Assembly (NCBI RefSeq): GCF_000515395.1
Contig: NZ_KI911782.1
Span: forward strand, 845,090-909,089
Source of the DNA: Jiangella gansuensis DSM 44835
GTDB taxonomy: Bacteria > Actinomycetota > Actinomycetes > Jiangellales > Jiangellaceae
Direction: 5' to 3'
DNA length: 64,000 bases
Position numbers and translations under genes: made by a program. Below the pieces are notes generated by a model. The model worked only from the letters and a program-made list of their open reading frames with translations, was not told the origin of the DNA and searched no databases. Below, piece after piece: positions 44,201-51,793 of the stretch (its first letter is position 1; each line of letters begins with the position of its first letter).

Positions 44201-44811
44201 GGCCCGCCCTCCACGGCGACCGTGCCGCTGAACTCCTGCTTCCCGTACACCACCGAGCCGTCACGGAGCACCGACACCGTGCCTTCGTGATTCGCCGTCG
44301 GGCTCTTCCAGATCTCCCCGTCGACGATCTCGCCGTGATCCGCCTGTCCGGAGGCGTTGAAATCGAAGTAACCGCCGTTGATCCCGGCGACGGCTCCCGT
44401 CCGGTTCGCCATCGACGACACCGTCTCGTTCTCCGGATCGACCACGGAATCGTTGGACACGACCGCGCCGAGACGGACGTTGTCGTCCCGGGTATCCGCG
44501 GTCACGACGTGGATCGGCACGTTGCCGTCGATCGACGCGATCGACTCGGTCTCGTACGTCACCCCGTTCGTCACCGGCTCCGGCGCGGTCGTGGTGCGCT
44601 GGGTGATAATCGACCACGAGTCGAGCTGCTGGGGATACCACGACTCACCCGGCGCGGCCTGTGCGCCCGGCGCCGCCTGGGCGCTCGGGGTCGGCGGCGT
44701 CGACAGGCCTGCGAGGACGAGGGCAAGCGTGGCGACGATGACCGCCGCCATCCCACGACGGCGAACGACACGGGCGCGTTCGTTGTGAGGTGATATGCGC
44801 GAAATGGGCAT
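41227..44811 (-). CDS. Secreted phosphodiester glycosidase (NAGPA-like) fused to a metallophosphoesterase
   Basis: A 1194-residue exported protein. The signal peptide lies near residues 20-50 (VIVATLALVLAGLS, ending AQAA). A NAGPA/DUF2233 domain spans about 100-440, with INGGYFDFNASGQ near the start and the hallmark LLDGGGSTDMVVRR near residue 385. Ig/Big2-like domains follow (to about 620) and a galactose-binding-like segment (to about 790). The calcineurin-like domain has SLGDISDTG, VGNHEISQG, GLHWPAYDH and MYGHSRG near 865-1030. A C-terminal Big2 domain ends the protein. It probably strips sugar-phosphodiesters and then phosphate outside the cell. The ATG at 44811 has only a weak ribosome site. 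Confidence 0.88.
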   Translation of the reverse strand: MPISRISPHNERARVVRRRGMAAVIVATLALVLAGLSTPPTPSAQAAPGAQAAPGESWYPQQLDSWSIITQRTTTAPEPVTNGVTYETESIASIDGNVPIHVVTADTRDDNVRLGAVVSNDSVVDPENETVSSMANRTGAVAGINGGYFDFNASGQADHGEIVDGEIWKSPTANHEGTVSVLRDGSVVYGKQEFSGTVAVEGGPSRALTSVNRLDDASGDGITAVTPRLGDVSSTWFGGTRVMALGTSDDDGATITITDVTVGDSISGEHYGLIGGDAGSAGGRWIQENVEVGTVLTTTQQISPNNDIAQLIQGPGRILKDGAVFDDPINQMPSGLHPESVVGSTADGELVMAAFDGQKTADVALGVGWEQVASYMRSLGVTDAVLLDGGGSTDMVVRRPGDTEASVVNTPSDLAERPVANGLFVYSTATEPGPATSISVNGGESLSTATGVVSQVDAFATDSAGNPSSDDVQVTVQPSRLGTWENGRFTGGSSGSGVLIVRSGRVVEPLQVRVSAVFDELSISPAQQGLPNGGTQQFTVRGTSRTGPAATVEPDSVDWQLDRSDLGTIDPATGVFTAAASGNGEVTVSASAGGRTATATLSVGSVIEPLITADSAADWQLRAEGGATTVPADRLAETTDVPPGSDQERSLQVEYTFPNDLNQHRVRLGPNNGAGVQVHLNELGQKPQDAYFTFKIDSPTPQQSWIVLNVSDAEGNLLGLWTALSPDDYNRWNTMSKSINRGVFTSYPLTIQDISLVGQFATGADQGTFTFAGMDVSYDVGTPTQETPYEPINPNNPSWLEYVQDASEFKPGGQTFVLGDDGHLVASNPTSASAINVRDMVRRTQGEAYQTASGQTVAPLPDEARPEVAVSLGDISDTGLPEDLAFAKAVWEQFDVPLYDVVGNHEISQGAYPQNGNFFDVFGQDTHFSFEQGDATFIGLDNSSGSIVNSDPFQVPAEPQYPWLVEQLDEADTPVVFVGLHWPAYDHAPSKTNQFTSRWEAEQFLQIIQNYRLAHPEKHVVVMYGHSRGFANQLTDPQGNPADATTGIPQFTIADIGTQPYVAPDQGGFFHFALFHVNEDGTVQYTVEPMLQSVTIDQGSAGDDAASPRSDTLVAGETKQFTATAVNTGGSDISNPPTMPVADPMSHVWASSDEQVATIDPVTGEVTAVRAGTTTISVTTGGITSSLELTVTRD

Positions 44812-45117
44812 AACTGCCAGCCAACCCGCGCGCGCTGAACGCTGAATCCTCCCGGGGGCGAGCAGCGGCCATCGAGTTGATGAACGTCGGGCGCTTCGAT
44901 GGGAAGCCGGATGCCTCAACGCCGACCTCCGCGCCTGGATCCACACGTGAAACGAAACCCCTGGCCGTACCTGAGGACCAAGACCGCTGATCAGATCCGG
45001 TCAGTGGCGGTGGGATCGGCTCGTTGAGGCGTTCGATTGCGATGGGTTGCCGTAGGACGCCACCCAGATGGCCACCCGAGCATGGGGCCGCGAACACCTC
45101 CTGCCGGGACAGGTGAC
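44812..45117. other. Intergenic region between MFS and phosphoesterase genes
   Basis: These 306 bases follow the MFS stop and precede the phosphoesterase start on the same strand. A minus-strand frame stays open through much of it but has no domain, ribosome site or convincing codon pattern. I see no repeat or strong hairpin. The phosphoesterase promoter should lie in its left part. Confidence 0.4.
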
Positions 45118-46344
45118 TCAGCTCGCGCGCTGAAATCTCGTCGCTGTCCCGATCGCGACCACGGCGGCGGCACCGGCGATCGCGGTGAGCACGGTGAACA
45201 TGGCCGGATAGGAGCCGAGGGTGGACGCGATGGCGCTGCCGGCCCAGGGTGCGATGGCCATGGCGACGGTGGTCGGGGCGTTGAGGATGCCGTAGAGGGT
45301 GCCGAAGCCGGCGATGCCCCAGCGGTCGCTGACCGCGGTGGACTGCAGCAGGGTGAAGGCGCCGCGGGCGATGCCGAGGATGATGCTGGCGGCGACTAGG
45401 GCTGCGGCGGGTCCGGGGAGCAGGCCGACGGCGGCGACGGTGGCCGCGACGCCGGTGAGGATGAGAACGGAGCGGAAGCGTGGGGTGGTGCGCCGCGACA
45501 GCGGCGCGTAGCCGATGCGGCCGAGCAACTGCCCGGCGCCGGAGAGGCCGAGCGCCCAGGCGGCGAGCGTCATGGACAGGCCGCGGTCGGTGAGCATCGG
45601 GATGAGGTGGATGGTCGCGGCGAACATCGCGAACGCGGTCAGCGCCGAGGCAACGGTGAGGCACACGAACGCGCGGCTGGTTGCGACGGCGTGGACGTGG
45701 CCGTTGCGCATCCGGGTGTGTGCCGCGTGGTCGGTGGCCGGCCAGTTCGCGTTCAGGCCGAAGGCGTGGCCCGGGATGGTGGTGACGGCCAGCATGACGG
45801 CGAGCGCGACGTAGGTCTGCCTCCAGGAGAGGTAGTCGAGCAGGGCGGCGGTGGCTGGGGCGAAGATGGTGCTTGACAGGCCGGCGACGAGGGTCAGGAC
45901 GGTCAGTGCGCGGATCCGGGCGGGCCCGTACCAGCGGGTGAGCGCCGTGAATGCGGGCGCGTAGAGCGTTGAGGCCTGGGCGATCCCGGCGACCACCCAG
46001 GCGGCGGCGAACCAGCCGACGCTCGGTGCGGACGCGACGGCGAGAGTCGCGGCGACGCCGATGACCGACCCGAGCGTCATCACCCAGCGTGGGCCGTGCC
46101 GGTCGATGATGCGGCCGACGGCGATGCCGGCGACTGCGGCGACGAGGAGGGCGGCGGAGAACGCGGCCGTCGTCGACGACTCGGACCAGCCGGTGTCGGT
46201 GGTGATGGCGGGCAGCGCGACCGGGAACGAGTAGTACAGGACGCCCCAGCCGATGATCTGGGTCAGGCACAGTGCGGCCAGGACGCCGCGGGGACCAGCG
46301 CGCTGGGTGTTGCGCTGGTCCCCGGTCGGGTGGGCTGGTCTCAC
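45118..46344 (-). CDS. MFS transporter in ArsR-controlled operon
   Basis: A 408-residue major facilitator with about 12 hydrophobic segments. It has the loop 2-3 motif GRIIDRHGPRWVM near residue 70 and a second-half counterpart GRIGYAPLSRR near 280. GTG 46344 overlaps the oxidoreductase stop by four bases, so the two are co-translated. The order ArsR, FAD oxidoreductase, MFS is met in actinobacterial arsenic-type loci, so efflux of arsenite or an organoarsenical is plausible. No substrate can be read from the sequence. Confidence 0.85.
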   Translation of the reverse strand: MRPAHPTGDQRNTQRAGPRGVLAALCLTQIIGWGVLYYSFPVALPAITTDTGWSESSTTAAFSAALLVAAVAGIAVGRIIDRHGPRWVMTLGSVIGVAATLAVASAPSVGWFAAAWVVAGIAQASTLYAPAFTALTRWYGPARIRALTVLTLVAGLSSTIFAPATAALLDYLSWRQTYVALAVMLAVTTIPGHAFGLNANWPATDHAAHTRMRNGHVHAVATSRAFVCLTVASALTAFAMFAATIHLIPMLTDRGLSMTLAAWALGLSGAGQLLGRIGYAPLSRRTTPRFRSVLILTGVAATVAAVGLLPGPAAALVAASIILGIARGAFTLLQSTAVSDRWGIAGFGTLYGILNAPTTVAMAIAPWAGSAIASTLGSYPAMFTVLTAIAGAAAVVAIGTATRFQRAS

Positions 46345-47423
46345 AGGCCGATGGTGGCGGGTGCCTGCTGGACGTGGGCGGCCAGTGGTTGTACGACGTG
46401 TTCGGCGTCGCGACTGACTCCGCGGACGGTGTTGGAGGAGAAGGAGCGCTGGAACTCCAGGCCGAGGTAGGCCAGTCCGGGGTGGGTGGTGGAGATTCCG
46501 TCGGCGTGGAGGGGTAGGCCGTCGTCGTCGAGGGCGCCGAGTGGTCGCAGGTAGTCGACGTCGGGCCGGTAGCCGGTGGCGAAGATGACGGTGTCGACGG
46601 GTTCGCGCCGGCCGTCGGGCCACACGACGGTGTCGCCGTCGAAGGCGGTGAACATTGCCCGTCGGTGGATGCGGCCGGTCTCGATGCTCTCGCGGTAGCG
46701 GCCGGTGTCCAGCACGAGCGGTTTTCGCACGATGTGGCGCAGCCAGGCTGCGGGCAGGTGGTCGAAGCGGGTGACGTCGAGCCAGTGGTGCAGGTCGTGG
46801 CCGCGGGTGATCTGGGGGAGGAAGGAGATCGGCGCGAGGGTGGCGAGGGTGAGGTCGGCGACGTTCGTGAGCTCGTCGGCGATCTGGACGCCGGAGTTGC
46901 CGCCGCCGACGACGATGACGCGTTTCCCGGCGTACGGGGCGGGGGTGCGGTAGCCGGCGACGTGCAGCAGTTCGCCGGTGAAGGTGTCCTGGCCGGGCAG
47001 GTTCGGGACGGTGGGGTTGCCGAATGACCCGGATGCCGCGATGAGTCCCGCGGCGCGCAGGCTGCCGCCGTCGGCGGTGTGCACGATGAACGTGGCGCCA
47101 TCGGCTTCCACGGCCGTGACTCTCGTGTGGGTGCGGATGTCGACGCCGAGGTGTTGGGCGTAGCGGTCGAGGTAGTCGGCGAGCTCGTTGCGGGTGGGGT
47201 AGCGGTCGGGGTCGCCGTCCAGCGGGAGGTCGGGCATGGCGCTGTAGCGGGCGGGAGAGAACAGCCGCAGGCTGTCGTAGTAGTGGGGCCAGGAGCCCGA
47301 CGGCCGGTCGCCGGCCTCGAGAACGATGGGCTGTAGGCCGGCGTCGCGGCAGGCGCGGGCTGCGGCGAGGCCGGACTGGCCGGCGCCGACGACGATCACG
47401 GGGTGCTCTGGTGTGGTCACCAC
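46341..47423 (-). CDS. FAD/NAD(P)-binding flavin monooxygenase-like oxidoreductase
   Basis: A 360-residue two-dinucleotide-fold flavoprotein. The FAD motif VIVVGAGQSGLAAARA is at residues 9-24. The FMO-like segment SGSWPHYYDSLRLFSP lies near 42-58. The NADP motif VIVVGGGNSGVQIADEL is near 165-182, and the late ATGYRPDVDYLR motif near 290. The start is one of two adjacent GTG codons (47423 or 47420). Relatives linked to ArsR and transporter genes are named ArsO in arsenic loci; the reaction is unproven. It is divergent from arsR, with shared operator sequences between. Confidence 0.84.
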   Translation of the reverse strand: MVTTPEHPVIVVGAGQSGLAAARACRDAGLQPIVLEAGDRPSGSWPHYYDSLRLFSPARYSAMPDLPLDGDPDRYPTRNELADYLDRYAQHLGVDIRTHTRVTAVEADGATFIVHTADGGSLRAAGLIAASGSFGNPTVPNLPGQDTFTGELLHVAGYRTPAPYAGKRVIVVGGGNSGVQIADELTNVADLTLATLAPISFLPQITRGHDLHHWLDVTRFDHLPAAWLRHIVRKPLVLDTGRYRESIETGRIHRRAMFTAFDGDTVVWPDGRREPVDTVIFATGYRPDVDYLRPLGALDDDGLPLHADGISTTHPGLAYLGLEFQRSFSSNTVRGVSRDAEHVVQPLAAHVQQAPATIGL

Positions 47424-47430
47424 AACAACG

Positions 47431-47475
47431 TATCGTCAAATCGCGATATGTCAAAGTGGCGATATGTTGCGTATG
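47431..47475. promoter_or_regulatory. ArsR-type operator region with repeated GCGATATGT
   Basis: GCGATATGT occurs twice in the same direction (47443-47451 and 47459-47467). TATCG at 47431-47435 pairs with CGATA at 47444-47448. On the minus strand TTGACA (complement of 47448-47453) sits 16 bases from a TACGTT-like -10, giving a promoter that would start close to the GTG of the oxidoreductase gene. The repeats overlap both promoters, as expected for derepression by ArsR. Confidence 0.55.
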
Positions 47476-47484
47476 CTCGGTGGC

Positions 47485-47829
47485 GTGAGCGAGGTCGTGA
47501 CGGCGGGGGAGCGCAGGTCGCTGCCGCTGGTGGCCGACGATCTGGTGGAGCTGAGCGACGCCACGCTTGAGTTCCTCAAGGCGCTGGCCAGTCCGGCCCG
47601 GCAGAAGATCCTGCTGTTGTTCGCTCGTGGTGCGGAGCTTTCGGTGGGTGAGGTGGCGGAGCTGGCCGGGGTCGGTCAGTCCACGGCGTCGGAGCAGTTG
47701 AAGCTCCTGCGCCGCGGCGGCATCGTCACCTCCCGTCGCGACGGCAAGGCCGTCTACTACCGCGCCGACAAGACCGGCATGGCGCGGGCCCTAGCGGACC
47801 TGCAGGCCTACCTCGAAGTCTGCTGCTGA
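47485..47829 (+). CDS. ArsR-family repressor
   Basis: A 114-residue winged-helix repressor. The recognition helix region is ELSVGEVAELAGVGQSTASEQLKLL, preceded by ALASPARQKILLLF. The usual metal-binding CVC motif in the recognition-helix region is absent; the only Cys residues are the terminal YLEVCC pair. Sensing through that pair or of a non-metal ligand is therefore possible. GTG 47485 is preferred because it lies clear of the operator; in-frame ATGs at 47464 and 47473 are alternatives. Confidence 0.82.
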   Translation: MSEVVTAGERRSLPLVADDLVELSDATLEFLKALASPARQKILLLFARGAELSVGEVAELAGVGQSTASEQLKLLRRGGIVTSRRDGKAVYYRADKTGMARALADLQAYLEVCC

Positions 47830-47839
47830 GGCGCCGCGG

Positions 47840-48136
47840 ATAAATCGCTCTCACGTCACCGCCGCGGAGCTGGAGCCGAAGCTGGACAAGGCGCCGCCGT
47901 GGCTGCTGGTGTCGAACCTCGACGGCACACTCGTCGGTGTCGTCTGGCCGGACGACGTCCGCAACGCTGCCGCCGCCGAAGAGGCCGGATTCGAGCTGGC
48001 CGGCATCTCCGACCGCTACCACCCGTGGTCACCCGGCGAGGAGTCAGAGGCGCCGCGGCGGGTACGGCGCTCATCAAGATGCCCCGGCGACGGTCCGTGG
48101 CAGGCCGGTCGCGCCCGGGACGAGCGAAGGGCGTAG
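47840..48136 (+). pseudogene. CBS-domain-like fragment before nuoD
   Basis: An open plus-strand frame reads [20 protein letters not shown], then [23 protein letters not shown]. This resembles the second half of a CBS domain. It has no clear start: the first candidate is GTG 47909, inside the motif. Its TAG at 48134-48136 shares a base with the nuoD GTG, so it may still be read into nuoD. It is treated as a remnant because the N-terminal part and start are missing. Confidence 0.4.
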
Positions 48137-49509
48137 TGACAGTGAGCAGTGATGACGACGTGAGGTTCACCCCCGCCGGCGACGACAGCGCCGACGACCC
48201 GTACGCGGGCGTCCGTGAGACCACCGAGGGCCCGGTGTACACCGTCACCGGCGAGGACTGGGACGACGTGGTGAACGCCGCGGTGGTGGGTGAGGAGCGC
48301 ATCGTGGTCAACATGGGCCCGCAGCACCCGTCCACGCACGGTGTGCTCCGGCTGATCCTCGAGCTCGACGGCGAGACCGTCACCGAGGCGCGGTGCGGCA
48401 TCGGCTACCTGCACACTGGCATCGAGAAGAACATGGAGTATCGGACGTGGACCCAGGGGGTCACGTTCGTGACCCGCATGGACTACCTGTCCCCGTTCTT
48501 CAACGAGGCCGCCTACGTGCTGGGTGTCGAGAAGCTGCTCGGCATCACCGACCAGGTCCCGGACCGGGCGACGGTGCTGCGGGTGATGTTGATGGAGCTC
48601 AACCGGGTCTCCTCGCATCTGGTGGCGCTCGCGACCGCGGGGATGGAGATGGGCGCGTTGACGATCATGACGATGGGGTTCCGTGAGCGTGAGCGGACGT
48701 TGGATGTGTTCGAGTTGATCACCGGTCTGCGGATGAACCACGGGTACTTCCGGCCCGGCGGGGTGGCGCAGGATCTGCCGCCCGGTGCGGTGGAGGCCGT
48801 CCGTGAGTATCTGGGGTGGATGTGGGACCACCTTGGGCAGTACGAGGCGCTGTTGAACGAGAACCAGATCTTCAAGGGCCGCACAGTCGGGATCGGCTAC
48901 CTGGACCTGCAGGCGTGTATGGCGCTGGGTGTCACGGGCCCGGTGCTGCGCTCGACGGGCCTGCCGTGGGATCTGCGCAAGTCGCAGCCGTACTGCGGCT
49001 ACGAGACCTACGAGTTCGACGTCCCGACGCGTGACACGTGTGACGCCTATGGGCGTTATCGCATCCGCATCGAGGAGATGAAGGAGTCGTTGAAGATCGT
49101 CGAGCAGTGCCTGGACCGGCTGGAACCGGGGCCGGTGATGGTCGGTGACAAGAAGATCGCGTGGCCGGCTCAGCTGGCCATCGGCAGCGACGGTCTCGGG
49201 AATTCGCTGGACCACATCCGGCACATCATGGGTGAGTCGATGGAGGCGCTGATCCACCACTTCAAGCTGGTCACCGAGGGCTTCCGGGTCCCGGCCGGCG
49301 AGGTGTACGTGCCGGTGGAGTCGCCGCGCGGGGAGCTGGGCGCGCACGTGGTGTCCGACGGCGGTACCCGGCCGTGGCGGGTGCATGTTCGCGACCCGTC
49401 GTTCAACAACCTGCAGGCGGTGCCGGCGATGTGTGAAGGCGGCATGATCGCCGACGTCATCGTGGCCGTCGCGAGCATCGACCCGGTGATGGGCGGGTGC
49501 GACCGGTGA
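48136..49509 (+). CDS. nuoD: NADH-quinone oxidoreductase subunit D, stand-alone copy
   Basis: A 457-residue full-length 49-kDa-type subunit of respiratory complex I. Conserved strings include [61 protein letters not shown], and the C-terminal SFNNLQAVP and DPVMGGCDR. These line the quinone site between peripheral and membrane arms. GTG 48136 has GAAGGG upstream. No other nuo gene lies in the window, although complex I genes are normally one operon, so this is an orphan or paralogous copy. All conserved blocks look intact. Confidence 0.93.
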   Translation: MTVSSDDDVRFTPAGDDSADDPYAGVRETTEGPVYTVTGEDWDDVVNAAVVGEERIVVNMGPQHPSTHGVLRLILELDGETVTEARCGIGYLHTGIEKNMEYRTWTQGVTFVTRMDYLSPFFNEAAYVLGVEKLLGITDQVPDRATVLRVMLMELNRVSSHLVALATAGMEMGALTIMTMGFRERERTLDVFELITGLRMNHGYFRPGGVAQDLPPGAVEAVREYLGWMWDHLGQYEALLNENQIFKGRTVGIGYLDLQACMALGVTGPVLRSTGLPWDLRKSQPYCGYETYEFDVPTRDTCDAYGRYRIRIEEMKESLKIVEQCLDRLEPGPVMVGDKKIAWPAQLAIGSDGLGNSLDHIRHIMGESMEALIHHFKLVTEGFRVPAGEVYVPVESPRGELGAHVVSDGGTRPWRVHVRDPSFNNLQAVPAMCEGGMIADVIVAVASIDPVMGGCDR

Positions 49510-49775
49510 CCCAGGACGGCGAGCCGCGGCCGCTGGATCCCAGTGACCATGAGCCGACCGGCACCGAGCCGGTCCAGGCGCGGTCGGCCTACCGTCTGAG
49601 GCTCGCCTTCGCGGCGGTCGGTTTCGCGCTCGGCATCGCCGGGATCATCGGGTTCGGCCGGCTGATGACGGATGACCGGGACCCGTCGGTGATGTGGTTG
49701 CTGGTCCTCAGTGCCCTGGTCGTCGTGACCGCGGCACTGGACATCGCCGTCATCCTCCGCCGGCGCATTCCGTAG
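49506..49775 (+). CDS. DUF6343-type small membrane protein
   Basis: An 89-residue protein that overlaps the nuoD stop by four bases (GTGA). A polar N-terminus and [19 protein letters not shown] lead into two hydrophobic segments (residues about 40-58 and 66-82), with a basic end RRRIP. This layout matches the DUF6343 family of actinobacteria, whose function is unknown. Co-translation with nuoD is notable. Confidence 0.72.
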   Translation: MTQDGEPRPLDPSDHEPTGTEPVQARSAYRLRLAFAAVGFALGIAGIIGFGRLMTDDRDPSVMWLLVLSALVVVTAALDIAVILRRRIP

Positions 49776-49780
49776 CCACC

Positions 49781-50170
49781 ACTTTCTGTACTCCGTCAAG
49801 GCGGCTCGCAAGCTCGCCGCAGCCGCGTGCGGCCTAGCGGCCGTTCCGGGCGACCGGACGGCGGCACGAGAAGGGCCGGTGACGGCGTGAGAGTCATTCT
49901 CACCGTCACCGGCCTGGTGATGCACATGCAGCACGACGACACCATCACGGACCACGACACCAGATCGGCCGGCCGGAACGACGAACGGCACGATCCAGCA
50001 CCGCCGAACGCGAACCGTGGCCCGGCTGCGTGATCTCCCCATCCCCCTCATGTCTGGACGATCGGCCACCACTCCGCGAGTCAAGGGCACTCCTCTGCGC
50101 TCCGTGTCGCTTCGCGATCTACGACCCTTGACACGCTCCACTCCGGCCTTGAGGCGGCAGTTATGAGGAG
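49781..50170. repeat. Modular noncoding repeat, copy A (outside the integrated element)
   Basis: Two blocks are shared with copy B at 60813-61146. Block 1 starts at 49781 and includes CTCCGTCAAGGCGGCTCGC. Block 2 starts at 50075 and includes GCGAGTCAAGGGCACT, CGCTCCGTGTCGCT and GCGGCAGTTA. A strong stem-loop sits between them in both copies. Within block 2, GTCAAGGG and CCCTTGAC are complementary. No protein-coding frame is shared. The interval 49776-50302 holds no gene. Confidence 0.72.
49874..49913 (+). terminator. Strong stem-loop after the nuoD-DUF6343 genes
   Basis: GGCCGGTGACGG, then GTGAGA, pairs with TCTCAC, then CGTCACCGGCC, around a short loop, with one small bulge: about 17 base pairs in all. 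It lies about 100 bases after the DUF6343 stop inside copy A of the modular repeat. It would serve as a terminator, although its counterpart in copy B suggests it is part of the repeat. Confidence 0.6.
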
Positions 50171-50271
50171 GCCGGGGCGGAGTAGGCGCACGGGCGAGCG
50201 CGACGGCGGTCGTGCAACATACGTGCAACTTGCGGCGGCGATTCCCGGTCGGAACCGGTCTCTCACGGTCA

Positions 50272-50296
50272 ACCAGCGTCGGACGTTCGCGCTGGT
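50272..50296 (-). terminator. Ancestral tRNA-Arg terminator hairpin at the left att site
   Basis: ACCAGCG (50272-50278) and CGCTGGT (50290-50296) are complementary and lie just beyond the left att core. The same arms occur beyond the intact tRNA at 62949-62973 with a different loop. This copy is the original downstream terminator, now cut off from the tRNA by the insertion. Confidence 0.55.
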
Positions 50297-50302
50297 CAGA
50301 GA

Positions 50303-50345
50303 GTGCCCCCGGCAGGATTCGAACCTGCGACCCTCCGCTTAGGAG
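50303..50345. repeat. att core, left copy
   Basis: Identical over 43 bases to 62980-63022, covering the anticodon-loop-to-3'-end part of tRNA-Arg(CCT). Just left of the core the two ends remain similar with one mismatch (CTGGTCAGAG shared). The 5' half of a tRNA is missing here, so this is the displaced chromosomal half-site. Confidence 0.92.
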
Positions 50346-50366
50346 ACGCATCCGAAACCGCAGGTA

Positions 50367-50388
50367 GATGACCATGATCAGGGTCATC
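50367..50388 (-). terminator. Palindrome at the integrase 3' end
   Basis: GATGACC (50367-50373) and GGTCATC (50382-50388) are complementary with an eight-base loop. The palindrome lies between the integrase stop and the att core. It may terminate the integrase transcript or serve as an arm site for the recombinase. Confidence 0.4.
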
Positions 50389-50404
50389 GCGCCCTTCGCA
50401 TGAC

Positions 50405-51529
50405 TCACGATGCTTGATCCTCCGGGGCGTCCTCGCTGCTCGCTGCCCGTCGAGCAAGGTCGCTCAGGGCCTTGGCGACTTCGGCGTCACGACCGTCCAG
50501 AGCGTGAAGGTACCGGTTGGCGGCCGCCGTCGACGAGTGACCGAGCCGCTTCTTCAGATCCGCGAGCGTGGCGCCGGCAGCCGCCGCGAGACTCTGCCCG
50601 GTGTGGCGTAGGTCGTGGAAGGCGATGTCGACGCCGACCTTGGTGCGGGCACGCTTGAACGCCTGGTACACGGCGTTTCCGCGCATCCGCGAACCGTCGC
50701 GGCCGACGAAGAAGAACTCAGGGCCGGCCCACTTCTCGGCGTGCTCGATCAGGAACGTCAGCACATGCGGGGGCACCGAGATCTCGCGCTTGCCGGCCTC
50801 GGTCTTGGGATCCTTGTCGTAGCGGACCCGCGATTCCAGCAGCTCGACATGGTTGTTGCGCACCCACACCGTGCCCTTCTCCAAGTCGACGTCCTCTCGG
50901 CGCAGGCCGCAGACCTCACCGCGCCGCAGCGCACACCAGGCAGCGAGCACGACGGCGGCGCGGTAGCGCTCCGGGGTGATCGTCGTGATGAGCTCGGCCA
51001 CCTGCTGGGGCGTGGCGATCTTGCGTTCACGTGCCTTGACCGACCCCGCGCCGGGGATCATGCAGGGGTTCCGAACGATGGCCTCGTCTCGGACAGCGGC
51101 GTTCATGACCGTACGAAGGAACCGGTACGACTGCGCGATCGAGGTCTTGCCGCCGGTACCTCGGAGGGCTTCGGCGTACCACGACCGCACGACCGGCGGC
51201 GTGATCGCGACCAACGGCACGTCGAGCAGCGACGTCAGGTGCAGTCGCATGTTTCGCCGGCACGTCTCTGCCCAGCGTCGCCCGACGTCCGGGTTCTCGT
51301 CGAGGTAGCTCTCGGCGTACTCACCGAACGTTTGCCGGCCAAGGTGATGATCCAGCCAGGTACCGCGGCTGAGATCCGCCTCGACTCGTGCCAACCACTG
51401 GCCGGCATCGGTCTTCGTTCGGAACGTGTCGGGCGCGTTCTGTCGGCGGCCGTTCGGGCCGATGAACGACGCCTGGTAGCGACCGGACGGCAGCTTGCGG
51501 ATCTTGCCGAACCGGCGACGGCCAGCCAT
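50405..51529 (-). CDS. int: Tyrosine recombinase (integrase) of the element
   Basis: A 374-residue site-specific recombinase. The N-terminal AP2-like/arm-binding part (KLPSGRYQASFIGPNGRR) is followed by a SAM-like core-binding domain and the catalytic domain. The first Arg is in AWCALRRGEVCGLR near residue 195, the HxxR in AFHDLRHTGQSLA near 315, the second His in KRLGHSSTAAANRY near 340, and the Tyr in NRYLHALD. It lies 60 bases from the left att core, the usual position. Its ATG overlaps the excisionase stop. It integrates at the tRNA-Arg site. Confidence 0.93.
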   Translation of the reverse strand: MAGRRRFGKIRKLPSGRYQASFIGPNGRRQNAPDTFRTKTDAGQWLARVEADLSRGTWLDHHLGRQTFGEYAESYLDENPDVGRRWAETCRRNMRLHLTSLLDVPLVAITPPVVRSWYAEALRGTGGKTSIAQSYRFLRTVMNAAVRDEAIVRNPCMIPGAGSVKARERKIATPQQVAELITTITPERYRAAVVLAAWCALRRGEVCGLRREDVDLEKGTVWVRNNHVELLESRVRYDKDPKTEAGKREISVPPHVLTFLIEHAEKWAGPEFFFVGRDGSRMRGNAVYQAFKRARTKVGVDIAFHDLRHTGQSLAAAAGATLADLKKRLGHSSTAAANRYLHALDGRDAEVAKALSDLARRAASSEDAPEDQAS

Positions 51530-51738
51530 CAGCGCACCACCCGGCCGCCGTGCCAGCGAACCTCCATCGGCTCGACAGTGGAGTCGGCGATGAACGCGGC
51601 GAGCACGGATGAGGGAATCCGGACGTGCCGGCCGACCTTGACGAAGCGGATGCGCCGTTCGGCGATCAGCCGCCGGGGAAACCTGGATGTGGTGCCGAGA
51701 ACTTCGGCGGCCTCATCGACGGTCAACAGCCGATCCAT
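51529..51738 (-). CDS. xis: Excisionase (helix-turn-helix, MerR/AlpA-like)
   Basis: A 69-residue DNA-binding protein: LLTVDEAAEVLGTTSRFPRRL forms the winged helix, and HVRIPSSVLAAFIAD ends the domain. It overlaps the integrase start by one base and is translated with it. This is the standard Xis partner of AICE integrases; it directs excision and may bend att DNA. Confidence 0.85.
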   Translation of the reverse strand: MDRLLTVDEAAEVLGTTSRFPRRLIAERRIRFVKVGRHVRIPSSVLAAFIADSTVEPMEVRWHGGRVVR

Positions 51739-51793
51739 GAGTGTGTGTCCTTTCGTGAGACTGCGGATCTCTTGCTTGGCGGCGTGGCCTCGC

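Noticed and set aside
44812-44946. N-terminal extension of the NAGPA-phosphoesterase from an upstream codon
   Set aside because: It would put about 45 Arg-rich residues ahead of the signal peptide, which is not compatible with normal export. The ATG at 44811 gives a proper signal sequence.
47909-48136. 75-codon frame as an independent gene
   Set aside because: Its only start lies inside the CBS-like motif and upstream codons in the same frame still look coding, so a remnant is more likely than a complete gene.
49170-50408. Long minus-strand open frame of 412 codons ending near the integrase
   Set aside because: It runs antisense to nuoD and DUF6343. Its start translates the att/tRNA fragment into the well-known false string GGSQVRILPG, a tRNA-remnant artefact.
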